Assembly (NCBI GenBank): GCA_948468325.1 | Contig: CAOKHR010000194.1 | Span: forward strand, 1 to 5,102 | Length of the DNA stretch: 5,102 nt | Reading direction: 5' to 3' | Source of the DNA: an uncultured Lachnospiraceae bacterium | Lineage (GTDB): Bacteria > Bacillota > Clostridia > Lachnospirales > Lachnospiraceae | Shown: positions 1 to 5,102 of the stretch, piece by piece | Numbering within the stretch: the first letter of the stretch is position 1 | Layout: every line of letters begins with the position of its first letter | The notes under the pieces: generated by a model | Database searches by the model: none | Seen by the model: only the letters and a program-made list of their open reading frames with translations | Told to the model about the DNA's origin: nothing | Made by a program: the position numbers and the translations under genes

Positions 1-249
1 CCAAGGGCGAATGCTGCGCGGTACCACCTTGCTTATACGGCCAACAACGTGCCGTACATCTCTTCATCTTTAACGGAATGACCCGCAGGAACTTACTCAC
101 ATCTTCTCCGATTCTCCTATGCTTCGGTTCCCGGGTTCAAAAGCTACCTTCCGTATACCGTATTTTAAGCTGCCTTTCAGCCGGTGGACAGCTCTCTCTG
201 GAAATCGTATATACGTACTCCTCTTTCTCACTACCTTTGCCAGATAACT
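1..249 (-). ncRNA. T-box riboswitch leader, probably tRNA-Val specific (3' end off window)
   Basis: A tRNA-sensing transcription-attenuation leader that would control a gene beyond the left edge. The conserved T-box (AAGGTGGTACCGCG on the minus strand) is at 17-30. The AGTA loop-E element is at 216-219. The helix above the specifier loop is CGTATA/TATACG (210-215 with 152-157). The lower helix is AAGAG/CTTTT (221-225 with 139-143). A GA-rich AGAGAG distal element lies near 186-201. A stem III hairpin TACGGC/GCCGTA pairs 36-41 with 51-56. Aligned by eye to my recollection of the B. subtilis glyQS leader, the specifier is GTA (145-147; valine). A one-base shift would give GGT (glycine). The T-box bulge TGGT (23-26) pairs with a tRNA ending ACCA, that is discriminator A, which fits tRNA-Val and not bacterial tRNA-Gly (discriminator U). 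The window stops inside the terminator hairpin, so the 3' arm and U-run are not visible. T-box identity is very secure; valine specificity is a good inference. Confidence 0.93.
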
Positions 250-255
250 GCTACT

Positions 256-284
256 ATCATACGTGGAAAAAATTTATTTGTCAA
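256..284 (-). promoter_or_regulatory. Sigma-A promoter of the T-box leader
   Basis: On the minus strand, a perfect -35 TTGACA (279-284) is followed by a 17-base spacer and a -10 TATGAT (256-261, five of six consensus bases). Transcription would start near 249, just upstream of stem I of the T-box leader. The spacing and the immediately downstream riboswitch make this assignment strong. Confidence 0.9.
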
Positions 285-358
285 GCATGGAAAATATTTG
301 TACGTATAAGGAAAGGTGTAAAATACCTCTGATTTGTCCGGTTACTGTTATTGAATTG

Positions 359-550
359 TTATTCTTTTATTTTGTCAATATCTGTAAGATTTACGCCAGA
401 CACATTAAGAATGGCTTTTAGTGTTAAATATTCGTCTTTTAATTCTGCATATGTCTTTGTTGCATTCTCTTCTCTTGCTAAAAGCATATACCTTTGAATT
501 TTTTTAAAATCATCAAGCGCTGCTTTCGTAACTTCAACATCTGTCAGCAT
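359..550 (-). CDS. Small helical protein of unknown function (63 aa)
   Basis: I do not recognise this protein. It is 63 residues, charged, with no membrane segment, signal peptide or cysteine pair. Residues about 5-47 look like two amphipathic helices, and the C-terminal end reads SGVNLTDIDKIKE. The ATG at 550 is preceded by AGGTGA at good spacing. It starts 17 bases after the rRNA methyltransferase stop, so it is probably the last gene of that operon. The gene is AT-rich: about 30% GC by hand count over 361-540, against roughly 50% in the adjacent 120 bases of the methyltransferase gene. That suggests a different origin, though short genes vary. The ribosome binding site, operon position and protein-like composition support a real gene; its function is unknown. 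Confidence 0.7.
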   Translation of the reverse strand: MLTDVEVTKAALDDFKKIQRYMLLAREENATKTYAELKDEYLTLKAILNVSGVNLTDIDKIKE

Positions 551-567
551 ACAATCACCTGCTTCCC

Positions 568-1764
568 TTACTTATCATCTACAACCTGAAAAATATAAAA
601 TTTCAGATAATAACTTTCATCTGCCGCCCAGAGAATCGGATGGTCCGCCGCCTGTGTGCGGTATTCCGCCTGACGCAGCCTTTTATGGGCATTTTGTGCC
701 GCCTGATAAATTGTCTTTGTAAACAATTCATAGTCCATAAAATGAGAACAGGAGCAAGTCGCCAGATAACCGCCCGGACGGACTAATTTCATTGCCCGAA
801 GATTGATTTCCCGATAACCCTTAACCGCATTTTTTACGGCACTTTTTGATTTTGCAAATGCGGGCGGGTCCAGAATCACTACGTCGAATTTCTTTTCCTG
901 CTTTTCAAATTCCGGCAATAGTTCAAACACATCCTCACACCGGAACTGTACGGTATCTTCCAGACCATTTAACTTTGCATTTTCTCTTGCCTGATTTACG
1001 GCAAGCTCCGACGCATCCACTCCAAGCACGCTCTTTGCTCCCGCAATTGCGGCATTCAAAGCAAAGGAGCCCGTATGCGTAAAGCAGTCCAGCACTTCCA
1101 TATTCCGGCACAGCTTCTGAATTGCAAGCCTGTTGTATTTCTGATCCAGAAAAAAACCCGTCTTCTGGCCATCTTTGACATCCACAATATATTTTACACC
1201 GTTTTCTGTAATTTCTACATTTGTATCAAATGCTTCGCCGATAAAGCCTTTGATCCTCTCCATGCCTTCCAGACTGCGGACTTTCGCATCACTCCGCTCA
1301 TAAACGCCGCGAATTCGGATTTTGTCCTTCAAAAGCTCCTCTTTTAACAATTCTATGATTTCCTGTTTAAAGCAATCAATTCCAAGCGCCAGAGACTGCA
1401 CGACCAGTACATCCGAAAATTTATCTATCACTAATCCCGGCAGAAAATCGGCCTCTCCGAAAATCACCCGGCAGCTTGCCGTATCGACCGTTCTTTTCCG
1501 GTACTCCCACGCATCTTTTACGCGCATACGCAAAAATTCCCTGTCAATCTCCTGTTTACTGTCTCTTGTCAGCATCCGTATGCGGATTTTGGAATTCTGG
1601 TTGATAAAGCCCTTTCCCATCGGATAACCGTCAAAGTCATGTACCTGCACAACGCCGCCGTTTTGGAATCTTCCTGTTATGGACGCAATTTCATTGTCAT
1701 AAATCCACATACCGCCGGATTTTAAATTTCGGCCCTCTCCCTTTTTTAACGTTACTATCGTCAT
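568..1764 (-). CDS. rlmI: Class I SAM-dependent 23S rRNA (cytosine-C5) methyltransferase, RlmI family
   Basis: Predicted cytoplasmic rRNA modification enzyme that transfers methyl from S-adenosylmethionine to carbon 5 of a cytosine in 23S rRNA (C1962 in E. coli for RlmI). The 398 residues match the roughly 396 of E. coli RlmI. Residues about 1-75 resemble the PUA RNA-binding domain (KKGEGRNLKSGGMWIY). A central RlmI-like region follows (VIFGEADFLPGLVID, about 100-114, and DGQKTGFFLDQ, 198-208). The Rossmann methyltransferase domain has motif I VLDCFTHTGSF (224-234), motif IV ILDPPAFAKS (297-306) and motif VI ATCSCS (335-340). The cysteines in TCSCS are where the m5C catalytic nucleophile is expected. 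The ATG is preceded by AGAGAGG eight bases upstream. It lies 23 bases after the glycosyltransferase stop and 17 bases before the 63-aa gene, implying one transcript. The family is certain; the exact target base is inferred from the family. Confidence 0.93.
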   Translation of the reverse strand: MTIVTLKKGEGRNLKSGGMWIYDNEIASITGRFQNGGVVQVHDFDGYPMGKGFINQNSKIRIRMLTRDSKQEIDREFLRMRVKDAWEYRKRTVDTASCRVIFGEADFLPGLVIDKFSDVLVVQSLALGIDCFKQEIIELLKEELLKDKIRIRGVYERSDAKVRSLEGMERIKGFIGEAFDTNVEITENGVKYIVDVKDGQKTGFFLDQKYNRLAIQKLCRNMEVLDCFTHTGSFALNAAIAGAKSVLGVDASELAVNQARENAKLNGLEDTVQFRCEDVFELLPEFEKQEKKFDVVILDPPAFAKSKSAVKNAVKGYREINLRAMKLVRPGGYLATCSCSHFMDYELFTKTIYQAAQNAHKRLRQAEYRTQAADHPILWAADESYYLKFYIFQVVDDK

Positions 1765-1787
1765 AGAATTTTCCTCTCTTTCTCACA

Positions 1788-2858
1788 TTATGACATCGGA
1801 AGTTCAAATGCCGCGGCTTCCTTTTCATACGCCTCTGCCTCTTCTAATAATGTCCGGATCTGATATTCTTCTTCAGGCATTTCTTTTTGCAGTTCTTCTG
1901 CCATTTTACGGCAGCACTGGCTCATTGCAGTAAGCGGCAGATCTTCTTTCCTGCGTATATCTATGACGGCTTCTGTTCCACTTACTGCGCTTTCAAACCA
2001 TTGAAGCGCTTCTTCATAATCTTTCTGATCCATAAAAAAACTGCCGATTTCATAACAAAGTTCCGCACACAGGGCATCGGGCATCAGTTTAAATGCCAGT
2101 GCAAAAAAGCGGTCTGTCTGATGATTTTCCCGATAAATGTGACAAAGCGCACAGATGGCTTCTTTTTTTGTATCCAGGGAAGTTTCCTGCTGTCCGATTA
2201 CTGTTTCAAAAATATCCGCGGCAGCTGAAAAATCGTCTTTTGTCCCGCTTAAGAACAACTCTTTTACATACATGGAGTGAATTTTTGCGGAAAGTCTTCC
2301 TTCTTTCTCAAAAATACGCCGAAACAAATGAAAATCTCTTTTGCTGTGCAGACTCTGCGGCAAATGCTGTACCTCTATGTCACTGTCATAAACGACTGGT
2401 TCTAACCGAACGGTTTCATGCACGGCATCCACCCAGACAAACTCCCGCAGCCGCTTATAGAGCTTCGGCCGGTATTCATCCCTGTAATTTGCCGTTGTAT
2501 TAAACGCCGGAGGCGTCATATAGTGCATCTGCACAATCTCGATTTCCGGCAGAAGCGCCTGTTTTAATTCTGCAAACCGCTTGTGGTTAAAATAATCCAG
2601 CACTTCATCCGCATCTGCCGAATAAATATAGTCCATGGACGCTTTTGAAAACGCATAATTCCTTGCCGCTGCAAAATCATCCTGCCATTCGTAATCATAA
2701 ATTTTATCTGTAAATTCTGCTGCAATTTCTTTTGTATGGTCTGTTGAGCCGGTGTCTACAATAATGATTTCATCCATCAAATCTGCAATTGATACCAGAC
2801 ATCTGCGCAGTACATTTTCTTCGTTTTTTACAATCATGCAAAGACTTACCGTAACCAA
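1788..2858 (-). CDS. Family 2 glycosyltransferase with C-terminal TPR-like region
   Basis: GT-A fold glycosyltransferase (GT2) of the type that opens with SLCMIVKNEE (5-14). Next come IIIVDTGSTDHT (31-42), the nucleotide-sugar binding region, and WQDDFAAARNYAF (58-70). The metal-binding DxD-like motif is YSADADEVL (79-87; D82, D84). VWVDAVHE (141-148) is a conserved acceptor-side motif of this subgroup. The region from about 205 to 345 is helical and TPR-like; MDQKDYEEALQWFESAV (276-292) is the clearest unit. There is no membrane segment or signal, so it is likely cytosolic. This architecture is shared with SunS-like glycosyltransferases, but sugar and acceptor cannot be read here and no bacteriocin gene is nearby. 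The start is TTG at 2858. An in-frame TGA seven codons upstream bars extension, and the next ATG (codon 8) would cut into the first motif. It is the first gene of the operon with the methyltransferase; its own promoter is not clear. Confidence 0.9.
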   Translation of the reverse strand: MVTVSLCMIVKNEENVLRRCLVSIADLMDEIIIVDTGSTDHTKEIAAEFTDKIYDYEWQDDFAAARNYAFSKASMDYIYSADADEVLDYFNHKRFAELKQALLPEIEIVQMHYMTPPAFNTTANYRDEYRPKLYKRLREFVWVDAVHETVRLEPVVYDSDIEVQHLPQSLHSKRDFHLFRRIFEKEGRLSAKIHSMYVKELFLSGTKDDFSAAADIFETVIGQQETSLDTKKEAICALCHIYRENHQTDRFFALAFKLMPDALCAELCYEIGSFFMDQKDYEEALQWFESAVSGTEAVIDIRRKEDLPLTAMSQCCRKMAEELQKEMPEEEYQIRTLLEEAEAYEKEAAAFELPMS

Positions 2859-2865
2859 TGATAAT

Positions 2866-2873
2866 CCCCCTTT
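2866..2873 (-). promoter_or_regulatory. Shine-Dalgarno that fixes the TTG start of the glycosyltransferase
   Basis: On the minus strand, AAAGGGGG lies seven bases before TTG at 2858. An ATG at 2878-2880 just upstream is out of frame with the gene. The strong ribosome binding site and correct spacing decide for the TTG start. Confidence 0.8.
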
Positions 2874-2925
2874 TTTTCATAATATCATATGTATAAATTT
2901 TTTTGAAGAAAATGGAGAAAATTTC

Positions 2926-2954
2926 TTGACAGTTTATGTATTTTCATGTATTAT
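2926..2954 (+). promoter_or_regulatory. Sigma-A promoter of tRNA-Phe
   Basis: A perfect -35 TTGACA (2926-2931), a 17-base spacer and -10 TATTAT (2949-2954, five of six consensus bases). The predicted start near 2961 gives a 5' leader of about 14 bases before the mature tRNA, suiting RNase P processing. The element points away from the glycosyltransferase operon. Confidence 0.88.
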
Positions 2955-2974
2955 TGATTCTGCTGTGAAAGCAT

Positions 2975-3047
<73 letters not shown>

Positions 3048-3070
3048 TTTTGTATGCAATTCTATTTTCC

Positions 3071-4240
3071 TCAGATGCAGATCCAATGCACTTCATGAGC
3101 TTCAAATCGCTCCGGCAGCGACATTTTCCGCAGCATATTGCGGATTACAGCTTCCGGAACGGCATTCTGACGGCCGGCATTTCTTCTCATCTGTTCTTCC
3201 CACTCTGTTTCAAGGTAGACAATCCTTACCGATGCATGATAGTCCGTAAAAAGCCGGATTTGTTTTTCACGGGTCATCGGCGTCAGATTTGTTGCATTCC
3301 AGACAAACGGGATTTGTTTTCTAAGGTAAGCCTTTGCCTGTTCCTTAGCGTCATTTATCACCGCTGTCTGATTGTCTTCAGGGGAAATATGCATCCGCTG
3401 CCTGATTTTATCCAGAGAAATCTCAGCATACCCGTCGGCATAAGTCTTTATCCAAGTATCCTTTCCGGTTCCCGGAAGCCCGCTCATTAAAATCACTTCT
3501 CCCCAGCTGTCATCAAACAGCTTCTGGCCCGGCAAAATATTTTTTCCGGACAAATAAGCATATTCTGACCACGAATCCGGAAAGATAAGCGGCATTTCCA
3601 GACAATTGGATTCCTCTGCCAACAGCCGGAAAAGATCAACTGCTTCAAGCACTTCTTTTTTGTCACTGCAAATCCTGCCTCTCATGTCCGCAGATGACAG
3701 AAGCCATAACATCCGCAGCGAAAAATCTCCGGCCAGTCTTCCCACAGATGCCATTTTTGCCGCGCAGCGCTCCGGTTCTTCACGTTCCAGTATATGCATA
3801 GGGACGGAATGATACCGTATTAAGGTACATACCGTCTCCCGAAAATTTAGCATATTGGGTTCCCCGCAGAATCCAAACTCCAGCCAGAGGATTTCCCTCG
3901 CCATCCGTGATCCGACAACTGAGTGACTGGGAGAAATCCATGCTCCGTTTTCCATATGTGTGCAGGGGATTTTTCCAATATCATGCAGGAGCGCAGCCAC
4001 AAACAGCTCCTCCCTCTTTTTACTGTCCAGCATACGCCAGTCTGACATTGCCGTCAGTTCCTCGCATACCATCATGGTATGAATCCACACATCTCCTTCT
4101 CCATGCCACAGCGGATTTTGCAGTACGCCTTTCATTTTTGCAATCCATGGAGACAGTGCGGAATTTTCTATTTCTATCCAATCAATCTTCCAGTCCGGCG
4201 GCTTTGGTGCCAGTCCGGAAAGAAACTGCCATTTTTTCAT
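3071..4240 (-). CDS. HD-Pnk-type RNA/DNA end-healing enzyme: HD phosphoesterase fused to 5'-OH polynucleotide kinase
   Basis: A two-domain protein of 389 residues. The N-terminal half (about 35-200) is an HD metal-dependent phosphohydrolase with H54, LLHDIGK (H86-D87), H106, H144 and SADMRGR (D185); this H-HD-H-H-D series suggests a metal centre. The C-terminal part (about 245-389) is a P-loop kinase of the polynucleotide-kinase/AAA_33 type. It has Walker A GLPGTGKDTWI (254-264), SLDKIRQRM (275-283, with D277 a candidate general base), WNATNLT (314-320), and a C-terminal region VPEAVIRNMLRKMSLP (361-376) followed by the final EAHEV. The same domain order occurs in Runella slithyformis HD-Pnk, where HD is a 2',3'-phosphoesterase and the C-terminal domain a 5'-OH kinase (established knowledge). 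The ATG at 4240 has AAGGAA at 4249-4254, inside the last codons of the ligase gene. The intergenic gap is five bases, so the two are probably translationally coupled. An alternative is a generic HD/AAA ATPase of other function, but the adjoining ligase argues for nucleic-acid end healing. Confidence 0.85.
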   Translation of the reverse strand: MKKWQFLSGLAPKPPDWKIDWIEIENSALSPWIAKMKGVLQNPLWHGEGDVWIHTMMVCEELTAMSDWRMLDSKKREELFVAALLHDIGKIPCTHMENGAWISPSHSVVGSRMAREILWLEFGFCGEPNMLNFRETVCTLIRYHSVPMHILEREEPERCAAKMASVGRLAGDFSLRMLWLLSSADMRGRICSDKKEVLEAVDLFRLLAEESNCLEMPLIFPDSWSEYAYLSGKNILPGQKLFDDSWGEVILMSGLPGTGKDTWIKTYADGYAEISLDKIRQRMHISPEDNQTAVINDAKEQAKAYLRKQIPFVWNATNLTPMTREKQIRLFTDYHASVRIVYLETEWEEQMRRNAGRQNAVPEAVIRNMLRKMSLPERFEAHEVHWICI

Positions 4241-4245
4241 ACTTT

Positions 4246-5037
4246 CTATTCCTTATATAAACTCTCAACCGGTACCGCCAGTCCATTGGGCACAATCGGA
4301 CGGTCCAGCCAGTGGGTATCCGAAAAATTTACACACTGGAGGAAGCCTGCCCTTACATATTTCATCCTGTCCACAACTGCTCCGTTTTCCTCCACTTTAA
4401 TGTACAAGCCTTCCATCAGTCCGGAGCTGTCTGTCTCCCGACACTGCCTGTCCCCGTCCAGACGCAGCTCTTCTGCCTCTTTTTTTAAGGCTTCCATATG
4501 TCCCTCGCGGATATAGGACGATGGACCCAACAGAGCAAGCAGCTTTTCCTCCGTCTGAAATACGCCTTCTGCCAAAACCGGCACTGAGGCAATTGGCATA
4601 CGGCCGGTCAGCTTCTGTCTGGATATTGTATCCAGAAAAAATCCTTTTTCCCTGTCATAAATATCAAATTCCAGAAAATAATGGGGCAGGGCATCGTAAA
4701 ATACAGTATGCTTTGCATACATCCATTCCCCATACATAATGTAACGCTTTCCAAGTATCCGGTAAAAGGAATCCTTATGTACTGCCGCCCACTGTTTCAT
4801 CAGATTATAATGCCGCTCCCGATAGCCGCCGGTCAGATAATGGCCCCGGCTCTGGAGCAAAAGTTCCCCGCTCTCGTCAAAAGAAATGCCTGTATTTGCC
4901 CCATCGCATTTTTCTTCCACCACAAGATGTCTGCCCCGGATTTGGGAAAAAGGGATCTGTGACAAATCCTCGTCTCCCGGCTGAAGGCGCGAACCTTCCA
5001 GATGGGGCGTCCTCGGATATTTTCTTATCTCATTCAT
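4246..5037 (-). CDS. ATP-dependent RNA ligase family protein (minimal nucleotidyltransferase)
   Basis: A covalent nucleotidyltransferase predicted to seal a 3'-OH and a 5'-phosphate through ligase-AMP and adenylylated polynucleotide intermediates. Visible motifs in order: motif I EEKCDGANTGI (41-51), with K43 the AMP-accepting lysine; SRGHY (63-67), motif Ia-like; YGEWMYAKH (102-110) and FLEFDIYDR (121-129), motifs III/IIIa; EGLYIKVEENG (209-219), motif IV; RMKYVR (224-229), motif V with K226. Only about 34 residues follow motif V, so at 263 residues it lacks the large extra domain of T4 Rnl2 or the OB domain of DNA ligases. The KxDGxN, GEW and LEFDIYDR pattern fits the RNA ligase family (PF09414, Rnl2-like), not NAD-dependent DNA ligase. 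The ATG at 5037 follows AAGGAA by seven bases. It is the first complete gene of the unit with the HD-kinase. Substrate (tRNA, mRNA or nicked duplex) is not readable. Confidence 0.88.
   Translation of the reverse strand: MNEIRKYPRTPHLEGSRLQPGDEDLSQIPFSQIRGRHLVVEEKCDGANTGISFDESGELLLQSRGHYLTGGYRERHYNLMKQWAAVHKDSFYRILGKRYIMYGEWMYAKHTVFYDALPHYFLEFDIYDREKGFFLDTISRQKLTGRMPIASVPVLAEGVFQTEEKLLALLGPSSYIREGHMEALKKEAEELRLDGDRQCRETDSSGLMEGLYIKVEENGAVVDRMKYVRAGFLQCVNFSDTHWLDRPIVPNGLAVPVESLYKE
4249..4254 (-). promoter_or_regulatory. Ribosome binding site of the HD-kinase, embedded in the ligase 3' end
   Basis: The minus-strand AAGGAA overlaps the last two sense codons (Lys262, Glu263) of the ligase gene and stands eight bases before the HD-kinase ATG. 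Translation terminating at the ligase TAG would place ribosomes at this start, supporting coupled synthesis. Confidence 0.7.
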
Positions 5038-5057
5038 ATCGTTTTTCCTTAGTTTTT

Positions 5058-5102
5058 TTAAATCATTGCAGCCAGAATCAAATGCCCGTTTACCCCATCA
5101 AA
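5058..5102 (-). CDS. Possible 3' end of an upstream gene (partial)
   Basis: From the right edge, the minus strand reads 14 sense codons ending in TAA (FDGVNGHLILAAMI). The other two minus-strand frames are stopped immediately (TGA, and TAA after three codons). The stop is 20 bases before the ligase ATG, the spacing expected within an operon. There is no convincing promoter in between. Fourteen codons are too few to identify a family, and a chance open stretch cannot be excluded. Confidence 0.4.
   Translation of the reverse strand, partial: FDGVNGHLILAAMI

Noticed and set aside
145..148. Glycine specificity (GGT specifier at 146-148) of the T-box
   Set aside because: It matches a simple GAA-codon-A pattern, but spacing to the surrounding helices and the UGGU bulge favour GTA and a discriminator-A tRNA; kept only as the alternative.
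314..328. Imperfect inverted repeat AGGT...ACCT upstream of the T-box promoter
   Set aside because: Only four to six pairs with weak stability and no following T-run on either strand, so neither a terminator nor a convincing operator.
78..332. 84-aa plus-strand open frame at the left end
   Set aside because: It lies antisense across the T-box leader and its promoter, has no ribosome binding site, and its product looks like translated structured RNA.
1788..2858. SunS-like S-glycosyltransferase for a glycocin
   Set aside because: The enzyme family resemblance is real, but no precursor peptide, transporter or oxidoreductase gene is present nearby.
2884..2889. Minus-strand TATGAT as -10 of the glycosyltransferase operon
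   Set aside because: The -10 is good and the position plausible, but the hexamers 16-18 bases upstream (such as TTTTCT) are poor -35 matches in an AT-rich tract, so I do not call a promoter.
3048..3070. Terminator between tRNA-Phe and the HD-kinase
   Set aside because: Only a four-base GCAT/ATGC pairing is available with no proper T-run after it.

Overview
The window looks like a chromosomal segment from a low-to-moderate GC Firmicute, most likely a clostridial (Lachnospiraceae-type) bacterium. This rests on a T-box leader, strong AGGAGG-like ribosome binding sites, textbook sigma-A promoters, a TTG start behind an excellent Shine-Dalgarno, and a tRNA without an encoded CCA. The taxonomic placement is inference. 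No transposase, integrase, insertion sequence or CRISPR array is visible. Every protein gene I support is on the minus strand; a tRNA gene is the only plus-strand gene.

Reading the minus strand 5'->3' (right to left): at the extreme right edge, 14 open codons followed by TAA probably form the tail of an upstream gene. Next come two tightly linked genes. The first is a small nucleotidyl-transferase-fold RNA ligase (4246-5037). The second, five bases downstream, is an HD-domain plus P-loop polynucleotide kinase fusion (HD-Pnk type, 3071-4240). Together they encode the activities needed to heal broken RNA ends (remove a 2',3'-phosphate, phosphorylate a 5'-OH) and seal them. This is the most interesting part of the window.

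A tRNA-Phe(GAA) gene with its own consensus promoter (2926-3047) lies on the plus strand. It faces the 3' end of the kinase gene head-on, with only 23 bases between them and no visible terminator.

Left of it is a second minus-strand operon. It holds a family 2 glycosyltransferase with a C-terminal TPR-like region and a TTG start (1788-2858), an RlmI-type 23S rRNA m5C methyltransferase with an N-terminal PUA domain (568-1764), and a 63-residue AT-rich helical protein of unknown function (359-550).

The left end (1-284) is a sigma-A promoter followed by a T-box riboswitch leader, cut by the window edge within its terminator region. The specifier (best read GUA) and the T-box bulge UGGU (which calls for a tRNA ending ACCA) agree on tRNA-Val. 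The regulated gene just outside the window is therefore probably valS or another valine-related gene.
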